Below are positions 34,351 through 40,905 of a DNA stretch of 40,905 nt, piece by piece. Made by a program: the position numbers and the translations under genes. The DNA is from SYHX01 sp049317645 (GTDB lineage Bacteria; Bacteroidota; Bacteroidia; UBA7662), in assembly GCA_049317645.1 (NCBI GenBank), contig JBMOHV010000007.1, forward strand, positions 1-40,905, written 5' to 3'. Under the pieces are notes generated by a model. It made no database searches, was not told the origin of the DNA, and saw only the letters and a program-made list of their open reading frames with translations. Numbering within the stretch: the stretch's first letter is position 1; each line of letters starts with the position of its first letter.

Positions 34351-35850
34351 TTAGGGGTTTTGCCAGGAAAAGCGGCCTTCGTAAAAATCCAGCACCTTGC
34401 GTCGGAAAATCTCTTCGTAATACGCTTGGATCCAGGATGATTCGGCGATTTGCCAGCGGTTTTTGGCGTTGAGGTAATCGGCCAGCGGAAGGAGACCCTG
34501 TTCGTGGCGCTTCGCAGCCAGGTCGTGGTTGGCTTTTTGGGCATCCAGGTTGACCTTGTTGGTTACCAAGCGAGCTTTGGCCGCGCGATAATCCGTCACC
34601 GCCCGTGTTATGTCGGTGTAGAGTTGATTGCGGGCCTGCTCGCTCTGCAAGCGTGCATTTTCGACCGCCAAGCGGGCCCGCTCTTCGGCAAGGCGAACTT
34701 GGCCGTTGTTCCACAGGGGTATCGAAAGACTAAGCCCCATGCCCGTTCCCAGGTTGTTACGAAATTGATCCCCCCGAGGGACCAAGGTGCTTTTGAATTT
34801 GGGAATGGGCTGGACCACCAGCTGGGTCGGATCGTTCTGGAGATAGCCGATCGGGCGTACCTCGTCAATCTCGGGTAACAATACAAATTGCTGGCTGGTC
34901 GATGCAAAAAGAGTGTTCATGTTCGCAAAGGCCGTCAGCCTTGGGTAGCGCAGGGATTGGGTCGCCTTGAGATTCCAAAGCGATTGACGGTAGCGCCATT
35001 CGTTGCCCAGAATCTGGGGTTGCTTGGTCAGGGCATCGCGGTAAAGGATCGAGGTCGTTGGTTCCTCCACCCGGGGACGGGCTGCGACATCGGCCTGAAA
35101 ACCGTCTGAATCGGGCTGAGCCAGCTCAAAGTTCTCCGGGTCCGGCCATTGAATGAGCAGGGCCAGGCCAATGCGGGCGTTGGTAGCGTTGTTTTCGGCG
35201 TTGGTTCTGGACACTTCGTCCGAGGCCAGCTGGGCTTCGAGGTTGAGTTGATTATCCCGCGATAGAGAACCGGCCTGAACCAATTCACGAATCCGGACCA
35301 GTTGATTGTAGGTGGAATTCTTTTGTTGTTCGGCTACTTTGTAAAGTTCGTTGGACAAAAGAACCTGCAGGTATGCGTTGGCGATGCTCAAGGCAATATT
35401 GTTGCGCAGGGCATCCTGCTCTTTGACCGACGCCTCCTTCCCGGAGCCCGCCGCCTGCAATTGACGCCGCAATTGCCCCCCCTGGTACAGGGTCCAGGCC
35501 CCGCTCAATCCCATTTGGTTGGACTCAACCGTTTGGTTACTAAAGGTATTGGTAAATGGGTCGATGGCCCGGCCGTTGTTAAACGCGACCCCGGCCGAAC
35601 CGTTCACCGAAGGCGTAAAGGCCAAACGGGCCGCTTTTTGGTCCAATTGGGCCCCGTCAACCGCCAAGTCCCCCTGTCGCAGGGTGAGATTGTGTTCCAA
35701 TGCATAGCGAATGCACTGCTCCAAGGTCCAACCTCCGCTGGGCACGGAGTCCGAACCGGGACGGAACTGGGAAGCTGCGTGAACCGGAACGGTGACCCAC
35801 AAGGCCAAGACCAGGGACAGCAGGGTGCGGACTGAGTTTTGCATGGCCAT
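34351..35850 (-). CDS. TolC family outer-membrane channel
   Basis: This outer-membrane efflux channel is about 499 residues. The signal peptide (LLSLVLALWVTVPVHA) precedes two OEP repeats: WTLEQCIRYALEHNLTLRQG and NGSAGVAF at the first, the central NIALSIANAYLQVLLSNELY helix, and GMGLSLSIPLWNNGQVR with the following long helices at the second. The trimeric alpha/beta barrel forms the outer part of an export tunnel. The ATG at 35850 gives the signal peptide directly; the ATG at 35871 is also open, and adds seven residues. This gene leads the six-gene minus-strand run, with the adaptor next. The exported substrate is not known. Confidence 0.9.
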   Translation of the reverse strand: MAMQNSVRTLLSLVLALWVTVPVHAASQFRPGSDSVPSGGWTLEQCIRYALEHNLTLRQGDLAVDGAQLDQKAARLAFTPSVNGSAGVAFNNGRAIDPFTNTFSNQTVESNQMGLSGAWTLYQGGQLRRQLQAAGSGKEASVKEQDALRNNIALSIANAYLQVLLSNELYKVAEQQKNSTYNQLVRIRELVQAGSLSRDNQLNLEAQLASDEVSRTNAENNATNARIGLALLIQWPDPENFELAQPDSDGFQADVAARPRVEEPTTSILYRDALTKQPQILGNEWRYRQSLWNLKATQSLRYPRLTAFANMNTLFASTSQQFVLLPEIDEVRPIGYLQNDPTQLVVQPIPKFKSTLVPRGDQFRNNLGTGMGLSLSIPLWNNGQVRLAEERARLAVENARLQSEQARNQLYTDITRAVTDYRAAKARLVTNKVNLDAQKANHDLAAKRHEQGLLPLADYLNAKNRWQIAESSWIQAYYEEIFRRKVLDFYEGRFSWQNP

Positions 35851-35898
35851 AGAGCCCCCAAAAATCGGCATAAAGCGGGAAGTTGGGGCCTCATACCT

Positions 35899-35906
35899 TA
35901 ATTTTG
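35899..35906 (+). promoter_or_regulatory. Candidate -7 promoter element for ugd
   Basis: The octamer taattttg fits the TAnnTTTG consensus in the right orientation, 44 bp before the ugd ATG. The nearest TTG upstream is only 13 bp away, short of the usual spacing, so this is a partial match. Confidence 0.35.
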
Positions 35907-35950
35907 AAATCTATTTAAGTCCCTTTCCAAGAGTCCTTTCAATCGTTTTT

Positions 35951-37267
35951 ATGAAAATTGCCATTGTCGGCACCGGCTATGTTGGCCTGGTCACCGGAAC
36001 CTGTTTTGCCGAAGTAGGCATTGACGTCCAATGCATTGATATCGATCAACGCAAAATCGACGGCCTCAAGGCCGGAAAAATGCCCATTTACGAGCCAGGA
36101 CTCGAGGAAATGGTGTTACGCAATTACCAAAACGGTCGCCTGCATTTTAGCACCAACCTGGGGGAAGCCATCCAAGGTGCCGAAGCCATCTTCATTGCGG
36201 TGGGTACCCCCCCGGGCGAAGACGGGAGTGCCGACCTCAAGTATGTGCTGGGTGTGGCCTCCGAAATCGGCAAAAATCTCCAGCACTACGCCGTGGTAGT
36301 GACCAAATCCACCGTGCCGGTCAGTACCAGCCGCAAGGTCCACGAAGCCGTTCGGCAGGCCATGCAGGAACGGGGCGCCGAAATCCCTTTTGATGTGGCC
36401 TCCAACCCCGAGTTTCTCAAAGAAGGCGCGGCCATTGAGGATTTTATTAAACCGGACCGCATCGTGGTGGGTTGCGAGAGCCCGCAGGCCCAGGATACCC
36501 TGTCCCGCCTCTACAAACCCTTTACCCTCAACGGCCACCCCATCCTTTTTATGGACATTCCCTCGGCCGAAATGACCAAGTACGCCGCCAACGCCATGTT
36601 GGCCACCAAGATCAGCTTCATGAACGATGTGGCCCTGCTCTGCGATATCATGGGAGCCAGCGTGGACCAAGTCCGTAGAGGCATCGGAAGCGATCCCCGC
36701 ATTGGTAACAAATTTATCTACCCCGGGGTGGGTTACGGGGGCTCCTGCTTCCCCAAGGATGTCAAAGCCCTCATCCGGACCGCCAAAGAAAACGGTCACC
36801 GCATGCGCATTCTGGAGGCGGTCGAGGAAGTCAACGAAGACCAAAAGAAAGTCATGGGCTCCATGATCCGGGATTATTTCGGGGCCGATTTGCGGGGCCT
36901 GATTTTTGGGATTTGGGGCCTAAGTTTCAAGCCCAAAACGGATGACATGCGCGAGGCCCCTTCGGTGGTGATCATCGAAGAATTGCTGGCCGCCGGAGCC
37001 CAGGTGCAGGCCTACGATCCGGTAGCTATGCCCGAAGCCAAACACCAACTGGGAGAACGCATCACCTATGCGCCGGATCCTTATTCGGCCTTGCAGGGTG
37101 CCGATGCCCTGGTTCTCATCACCGAATGGCCCGAATTCCGCATCCCCGAATGGGACCGGGTTGATTCCTTGTTACGGCGCAAAGTCATTTTTGATGGTCG
37201 AAACCAATTCCAGGCTTCTGAGCTGAGAGAGAGGGGCTTTCATTACCGTAACATTGGGAACCCCTAA
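35951..37267 (+). CDS. ugd: UDP-glucose 6-dehydrogenase
   Basis: This enzyme oxidises UDP-glucose to UDP-glucuronate in two NAD+-dependent steps, feeding surface-glycan synthesis. The 438-residue protein has the NAD loop GTGYVG at residues 7-12, the family segments MPIYEPGLEE and TKSTVPV, the second domain SNPEFLKEGAA, the catalytic Cys in GVGYGGSCFPKD (Cys266), and the C-terminal GLSFKPKTDDMREAPS. The ATG at 35951 starts directly with the Rossmann strand; the upstream open frame is not coding. It is followed after 10 bp by a UDP-glucuronate decarboxylase-like gene, which strongly suggests the product is converted onward to UDP-xylose. GDP-mannose dehydrogenase is less likely by context. Confidence 0.92.
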   Translation: MKIAIVGTGYVGLVTGTCFAEVGIDVQCIDIDQRKIDGLKAGKMPIYEPGLEEMVLRNYQNGRLHFSTNLGEAIQGAEAIFIAVGTPPGEDGSADLKYVLGVASEIGKNLQHYAVVVTKSTVPVSTSRKVHEAVRQAMQERGAEIPFDVASNPEFLKEGAAIEDFIKPDRIVVGCESPQAQDTLSRLYKPFTLNGHPILFMDIPSAEMTKYAANAMLATKISFMNDVALLCDIMGASVDQVRRGIGSDPRIGNKFIYPGVGYGGSCFPKDVKALIRTAKENGHRMRILEAVEEVNEDQKKVMGSMIRDYFGADLRGLIFGIWGLSFKPKTDDMREAPSVVIIEELLAAGAQVQAYDPVAMPEAKHQLGERITYAPDPYSALQGADALVLITEWPEFRIPEWDRVDSLLRRKVIFDGRNQFQASELRERGFHYRNIGNP

Positions 37268-37277
37268 TCCAAAAACC

Positions 37278-38261
37278 ATGCGCAATAGACCCCCTGTCAC
37301 CATTGTTACCGGAGCCGCTGGTTTTCTCGGATCCCATCTCTGCGATCGCTTCCTGGCCGAAGGTCACAAGGTCATCGGCATGGACAACCTCATCACCGGG
37401 GACCTGCGCAACCTCGGTCACCTCATGCCTTCCCCGGCTTTTGAGTTTTATCACCAAGATGTTTCGCGCTTTGTCCATGTTCCCGGTCCGGTTGATAACA
37501 TTTTGCACTTTGCCTCCCCCGCTTCCCCGATTGATTACCTCAAAATCCCTATTCAAACCCTCAAAGTTGGTTCGCTGGGAACCCACAATTTGCTGGGCTT
37601 GGCCCGCGACAAAAAAGCCCGCATTCTGGTGGCCTCCACTTCGGAGGTTTACGGTGATCCAATGGTGCATCCGCAGACCGAGTCCTATTGGGGAAATGTG
37701 AACCCGGTTGGTCCTCGGGGTGTTTACGACGAAGCCAAACGCTTTCAAGAGGCCATCACCATGGCCTACCATACCTACCACGGTCTTGAAACCCGGATTG
37801 TCCGGATTTTTAATACCTACGGCCCCCGGATGCGACTCAACGACGGTCGGGCCCTTCCGGCTTTTATTGGACAAGCGCTTCGCGGTGAGCCCCTGACCGT
37901 CTTTGGGGATGGGAGCCAAACGAGGTCTTTTTGTTATGTGGACGACTTGATTGAAGGCATTTATCGTCTTTTGAACAGTGATTATTCCGGGCCAGTGAAT
38001 ATTGGGAACCCCCACGAAATCACCATTCGAGAATTTGCCGAAGAAATCCAGACCCTGACCGGGACCGATCAGCCCATCACCTACCTGCCTTTGCCGCAGG
38101 ACGATCCCAAACAAAGACGACCGGACATCACCCTGGCCCGTGATTTGCTGGGCTGGGAGCCCAAAGTCCACCGGGCCGACGGTCTCAGGGATACCTTGGA
38201 TTATTTCCGGTCCCTGCCCCGGGAGGAATGGTTCAAAGAAGCGCATGGCCGAGAGTTCTAA
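37278..38261 (+). CDS. UDP-glucuronate decarboxylase (UDP-xylose synthase) type SDR
   Basis: This 327-residue extended short-chain dehydrogenase probably converts UDP-glucuronate to UDP-xylose with bound NAD. The evidence is the NAD loop GAAGFLGSH near residues 12-20, the UXS-type HFASPASP, the catalytic Tyr150 and Lys154 in YDEAKR, RIFNTYGPRM, and GDGSQTRSFCYVDDLIEG. The YDExKR form and the ASPASP segment are typical of UXS rather than 4-epimerases. The ATG at 37278 lies 10 bp after ugd, giving the two-step UDP-glucose to UDP-xylose pathway in one operon. The 3' end overlaps the NusG-like gene by 17 bp. Confidence 0.9.
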   Translation: MRNRPPVTIVTGAAGFLGSHLCDRFLAEGHKVIGMDNLITGDLRNLGHLMPSPAFEFYHQDVSRFVHVPGPVDNILHFASPASPIDYLKIPIQTLKVGSLGTHNLLGLARDKKARILVASTSEVYGDPMVHPQTESYWGNVNPVGPRGVYDEAKRFQEAITMAYHTYHGLETRIVRIFNTYGPRMRLNDGRALPAFIGQALRGEPLTVFGDGSQTRSFCYVDDLIEGIYRLLNSDYSGPVNIGNPHEITIREFAEEIQTLTGTDQPITYLPLPQDDPKQRRPDITLARDLLGWEPKVHRADGLRDTLDYFRSLPREEWFKEAHGREF

Positions 38262-38763
38262 GGCCGCCCAATGGCATGTGGTTTATACCCTACCCCGCCA
38301 CGAAAAGAAAGCCGCCCGGGAATTGGAGCTCCAAGGCCTGGAGCACTGGCTACCCCTCCACAAGGTCCGCAAACAATGGTCAGACCGCCGCAAATGGGTC
38401 GAAGAACCCCTTTTTAAGTCGTATTTGTTTGTTTTGGTGACCCCCCGCAATTATTTTGATTTTCTTAACACGTACGGAATTGTTCGCTACATCTTCCACG
38501 AAGGCAAGCCCGCCATCCTCAGGGACGCCGAAATGGATATCCTACGGCGCATGCTGGATTCCAGCTACGAATTGGAGGTTACGCCCCTGCAATTGACCCC
38601 GGGTCAGCAGGTTCGGGTCGAACAAGGGCCCTTGATGGGTTATACCGGCATCCTTATCAAGCAAAACAGCAACCAAAGCGTACGCGTTGATTTTGAGATC
38701 CTCCAAAGGTCGGTCGTCGTCACCGTCCCCCTCAAATTCATCCGCCCTGTTGACGAAGGCTAG
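38245..38763 (+). CDS. NusG-like transcription antiterminator (UpxY type)
   Basis: This 172-residue protein has the NusG N-terminal domain (WHVVYTLPRHEKKAARELE, then FKSYLFVLV), a short linker and a KOW-like C-terminal domain (GQQVRVEQGPLMGYTGILI). UpxY proteins promote reading through untranslated leaders of surface-polysaccharide operons and normally stand at their 5' end. Here the gene sits at the end of ugd and the UXS-type gene, overlapping the latter by 17 bp, and is followed by a terminator and a tRNA. The start ATG at 38245 fits the domain. Housekeeping NusG is normally beside ribosomal-protein genes, so this is a specialised paralogue. Its target operon is not in the window. Confidence 0.86.
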   Translation: MAESSKAAQWHVVYTLPRHEKKAARELELQGLEHWLPLHKVRKQWSDRRKWVEEPLFKSYLFVLVTPRNYFDFLNTYGIVRYIFHEGKPAILRDAEMDILRRMLDSSYELEVTPLQLTPGQQVRVEQGPLMGYTGILIKQNSNQSVRVDFEILQRSVVVTVPLKFIRPVDEG

Positions 38764-38799
38764 GCTCCCGTTCTTAACTTCGCCTCACTTCTGCCGATA

Positions 38800-38852
38800 G
38801 GCCCTTGAACCTGGAAATTCCGGGTTTCATTCAACCGAGGGGCCTTTTCTTG
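38800..38852 (+). terminator. Rho-independent terminator after the UDP-xylose/UpxY operon
   Basis: The segment can form a compound stem: ggcccttgaa at 38800-38809 with ttcaa at 38830-38834 and ggggcc at 38839-38844, plus an inner hairpin aacctgg/ccgggtt with one mismatch. It ends with ttttcttg. It stands between the antiterminator gene and the tRNA, where a stop is expected. Confidence 0.55.
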
Positions 38853-38865
38853 TTCATCCGCAGAC

Positions 38866-38939
38866 GGGCCCTTAGCTCAGCCGGTTAGAGCGTCTGACTC
38901 ATAATCAGGTGGTCGTTGGTTCGAACCCAACAGGGCCCA
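38866..38939 (+). tRNA. tRNA with CAU anticodon, probably Ile2 (or elongator Met)
   Basis: The 74-nt gene folds completely. The acceptor stem gggccct (38866-38872) pairs with agggccc (38932-38938), followed by discriminator A. The D-loop contains agctcagccggttagagc. The anticodon loop ctcataa has CAT at 38900-38902, and the T arm contains gttcgaac. CCA is not encoded, as is usual in this phylum. The cttagctcag and gactcataatc segments resemble the Ile2 tRNA (lysidine-modified CAU) of E. coli, but Met cannot be excluded by eye. Confidence 0.93.
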
Positions 38940-39132
38940 CTCGGATAGACGGAATTTTTGATTTGTTTGGTTGAGGGGCAGGTCAGCCTACATGCTTTTG
39001 AGCCTTCGATAAGCGGGTTGTTTTCATAGGCTGAAAAAGGTAATGTTTTTCCCTTTTTAATCAGTCCGAAATTTGGGGAGGGTTACATATTGTTTTGTTT
39101 CAGAGTCCATATCAAAAGGTAAAAACCACAAA

Positions 39133-39684
39133 ATGTTTCAAAAAATGAGCAGGGTAACACTTTTTATTGCAACAACCCTGGACGGAAAAATTGCTCGAAG
39201 AAATGGCGAATTGGATTGGTTAATGAATCGACCGAATCCGAACCAATTGGATTTTGGGTACCATGAATTTTTGAGTACGGTCGGGGCCATAGTCCTTGGC
39301 AAAACAACCTACAAGGAAATCCTTGGATTTGGCATAGAGTGGCCCTACACCAGAATACCTGCCTATGTAGCCACCACCGACCCAAAATTCCAAGCAAAAA
39401 CCCCTGACACATATACGTTTACAACTGACTTAACAGAATTTGTTACGGACCTAAGACAAAAAATCAAAAAAGATATATGGCTTATGGGCGGGGGTCAACT
39501 AATCAGTACTTTTCTTAAAAACGATCTTTTGGACCGAATGATTTTGACCCTCATTCCAACCACGATAGGCGAAGGAATCTCATTGTTTCAGGAAATAAAC
39601 AAGGAAACAAAATGGGCTTTAACCCATGTGGAGCGCTTTGAAACAGGGGTCATTAACCTAACCTATGACAAAGAAACATGCTAA
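39133..39684 (+). CDS. RibD C-terminal/dihydrofolate reductase family protein
   Basis: This 183-residue protein of the DHFR-like family is shared by RibD reductase domains and small stand-alone oxidoreductases of unknown substrate. It shows TLFIATTLDGKIARRNGELD at the start, a VLGKTTYKEI segment, a YVATTDPK strand, WLMGGGQL (NADPH-binding region) and LIPTTIGEGISLF. The ATG at 39133 was used; a second ATG at 39145 is possible. The gene is clearly AT-richer than the neighbours before the tRNA and has no operon partner, which suggests acquisition by transfer. It should not be assumed to make tetrahydrofolate, because the key residues of true DHFR are not evident. Confidence 0.85.
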   Translation: MFQKMSRVTLFIATTLDGKIARRNGELDWLMNRPNPNQLDFGYHEFLSTVGAIVLGKTTYKEILGFGIEWPYTRIPAYVATTDPKFQAKTPDTYTFTTDLTEFVTDLRQKIKKDIWLMGGGQLISTFLKNDLLDRMILTLIPTTIGEGISLFQEINKETKWALTHVERFETGVINLTYDKETC

Positions 39685-40006
39685 GTGTAACGGCTCTTAG
39701 TAAAAACCTCAAACGACCTCCATCGAATTAAACTTATATAAAGTTAATGATAATTTTTCTAAAAATAAACCTTTGCTTAAATCTATTTCGATCCTGACAA
39801 TAGCCCTCGGCACCCTGCTTTTGGTTTACATGATTCGTTTTGTAAGCGAACCAGGTGCCCTACCCTTGGTTTGAATATTCGCCGGTATCGGTATGTTTTT
39901 TGTACATCGAAAAAGAAAAAACGAATAGACAAAGGGCACCCAATTATTTTTCTGTTTTTTTTTCCTATTGGCTTTCAATTCCATATATTGGCTAAAATTT
40001 TCTCCA
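39685..40006. other. AT-rich spacer holding the small gene remnant
   Basis: This is a 322-bp gap without an intact gene. Besides the decayed membrane-protein frame it contains long A and T runs and no convincing promoter box or hairpin that I can support. Composition contrasts with the region before the tRNA. Confidence 0.6.
39722..39928 (+). pseudogene. Remnant of a small two-helix membrane protein
   Basis: One frame reads as a coherent short membrane protein: a polar start (ELNLYKVNDNFSKNKPLLKS), a hydrophobic helix (ILTIALGTLLLVYMI), a turn (RFVSEPGALPLV), a second helix (IFAGIGMFFV) and a basic tail (HRKRKNE). Two faults break it: the expected start codon reads ATC (39722), and an in-frame TGA stands at 39872 where Trp (TGG) would fit. 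No ATG exists in the frame before the first helix. A TTG start inside the sequence would make a 34-residue fragment. I recognise no family. It lies in AT-rich DNA between the DHFR-like gene and the adhesin gene and is best read as a decayed gene. Confidence 0.5.
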
Positions 40007-40905
40007 ATGAATGATTTCTTTACGTACAATCGGTTTTTGTTGTATTTCCGCGCCATTTTATTGATGATTTTCTTTGTCAATCAAGGAAAGGCCCAAAACA
40101 TCACCGCCACCATTGGTAGTTTCAACTCCACAACCTGTGCTGTCGGCGATACCCTGGTATTACCCGTTTCCACCGTTATGGGTTCAGGTATCAGTGTTTC
40201 GGCTATTTCATTGGCCATAGACTACGATAGCACCAAACTTCAGTGCATAAGCACGGTTACCGGCCTTAATTCGGCTATTAGTGCCGGATTCTTGAGCAAT
40301 TGCGGGCTTTTCTCCAACCAATCCCCCAACGCCCCCTACAATGCTACAACCCGCAGGCAATTTAGGGCTGCCTGGTTCGCTTTGACACCGGTGAACGTAA
40401 ACGGCGTAATGTTCAATCTGCGTTTCAGGGTTCTGGCTACAGGAAACACATCAATTAACTGGGACGTTGCCACCCCCGGAAATTGTGAATTTGCAGATGA
40501 GATTGCAGATGTCATCCCAAATATTTCTTGGGTTAATTCAACGATAGTTTGCGGCACGGCAGCTCCTTGCACGCCCCCGTTAGCAAGCATCACCGCCGCT
40601 GGTCCAACGACTTTCTGTCAGGGCAGTTCGGTTGTGCTCAATGCTAACACCGGTACAGGCCTGACCTACCAATGGGCCCTAAACGGCACCAATATTTCCG
40701 GTGCTACAAACGCTTCCTACACTGCGACCATCGCCGGCTCCCATACGGTTGTTGTTTCCAACGCACCGAATTGTTCAACTGTTTCCAACGCAACAAGCGT
40801 AACCGTTACCACACCGCCTTCGGCAGGAACCCTCAGTGGAAACCAAGCCGTGTGCGTGGCCGGAACGACCACCTTTGCTTCAACCGTTTCAGGCGGTAGC
40901 TGGTC
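40007..40905 (+). CDS. 5' part of a large secreted adhesin-like protein (cohesin-like and Ig-like domains)
   Basis: The gene starts at ATG 40007 and is still open at the window end, so only the first 299 residues are seen. The signal peptide (FRAILLMIFFVNQGKAQ) is followed by a cohesin-like domain (TCAVGDTLVLPV, ISLAIDYDSTKL, FNLRFRVL). An Ig/PKD-like repeat follows (PTTFCQGSSVVLNAN, LTYQWALNG, SHTVVVSN), and then a second repeat type (AGTLSGNQAVCVAGTTTF). This is the usual plan of long Bacteroidota surface proteins exported by the T9SS, which would have a sorting domain at the missing C-terminus. It follows the AT-rich segment, but its own composition is nearer the genome average. Confidence 0.8.
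   Translation, partial: MNDFFTYNRFLLYFRAILLMIFFVNQGKAQNITATIGSFNSTTCAVGDTLVLPVSTVMGSGISVSAISLAIDYDSTKLQCISTVTGLNSAISAGFLSNCGLFSNQSPNAPYNATTRRQFRAAWFALTPVNVNGVMFNLRFRVLATGNTSINWDVATPGNCEFADEIADVIPNISWVNSTIVCGTAAPCTPPLASITAAGPTTFCQGSSVVLNANTGTGLTYQWALNGTNISGATNASYTATIAGSHTVVVSNAPNCSTVSNATSVTVTTPPSAGTLSGNQAVCVAGTTTFASTVSGGSW

Noticed and set aside
37185..38246. 353-codon open frame opposite the UXS-type gene
   Set aside because: It is antisense to a gene with clear catalytic motifs; the composition is that of a shadow frame and no family is recognisable.
20331..39443. Frequent GTTACG/CGTAAC hexamer, often as Leu-TTA before Arg codons
   Set aside because: By eye about thirty in the window against about twenty expected by chance; this is too weak, and explainable by codon choice, to claim an uptake or Chi-like motif without a whole-genome count.
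39872..39874. In-frame TGA as a selenocysteine or reassigned codon
   Set aside because: The frame also lacks a start codon, no SECIS-like hairpin was seen, and many other genes in the window end in TGA as a normal stop.
39826..40080. Lys/Asn-rich 84-codon frame on the minus strand
   Set aside because: It overlaps the adhesin start and the gene remnant, is simply read-through of AT-rich DNA, and has no recognisable domain.
38940..40905. Second copy of the tRNA 3' end as an attachment site
   Set aside because: I looked for the last 15-20 bases of the tRNA downstream within the window and found none.

Overview
The window comes from a Bacteroidota chromosome with moderately high GC. The evidence is the type IX secretion system (T9SS) genes (porU, a PorP/SprF-family protein, gldJ, a cargo protein with a C-terminal sorting domain, a PorV/PorQ-family protein), the PspC/PadR pair, a DUF2807 protein, weak Shine-Dalgarno sites, several TAnnTTTG-type -7 boxes and a tRNA without encoded CCA. 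I cannot name the genus. The presence of gldJ suggests a gliding or at least T9SS-secreting cell.

Layout. (1) 46-10834, envelope and secretion: porU (-) diverges from porP-like and gldJ (+). A T9SS-exported FG-GAP repeat protein (-) faces gldJ, followed by murF (+) and a ComF-family gene (-). (2) 10944-14568: two adjacent periplasmic parvulin-type foldases (+). (3) 14614-21787 (-): an ALDH7-type aldehyde dehydrogenase, an M1 metallopeptidase apparently fused to an outer-membrane barrel, a PspC-domain membrane protein and its PadR regulator. (4) 21977-28157 (+): a tight run of TPR protein, ComA-family protein, DUF368 (PopT-type lipid-carrier transporter), aroE and uvrB. (5) 28179-35850 (-): a six-gene run, probably one operon: TolC, membrane-fusion adaptor, gpsA, PorV/PorQ-like barrel, beta-propeller lipoprotein and a DUF2807-barrel protein. 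(6) 35951-38763 (+): ugd, a UDP-glucuronate decarboxylase-like gene and a NusG/UpxY-type antiterminator. (7) 38866-40905: a tRNA(CAU), then AT-richer DNA with a RibD/DHFR-family gene, a decayed small membrane-protein gene and the 5' part of a large secreted adhesin-like protein that runs off the window.

Most of the content serves the cell envelope: T9SS export and cargo, outer-membrane foldases, lipid-carrier recycling, peptidoglycan precursor synthesis, efflux and nucleotide-sugar synthesis. No CRISPR array, transposase, integrase or rRNA was seen. The less expected points are two catalytic or adhesive domains apparently joined to C-terminal barrels, the OM-centred operon with gpsA inside it and no visible pump, an orphan UpxY-like regulator at the end of a UDP-xylose operon, a ComA-family gene in a lipid-carrier/aromatic/repair operon, and a repeated pattern of 15-24 bp tandem duplications at signal-peptide junctions and gene borders.
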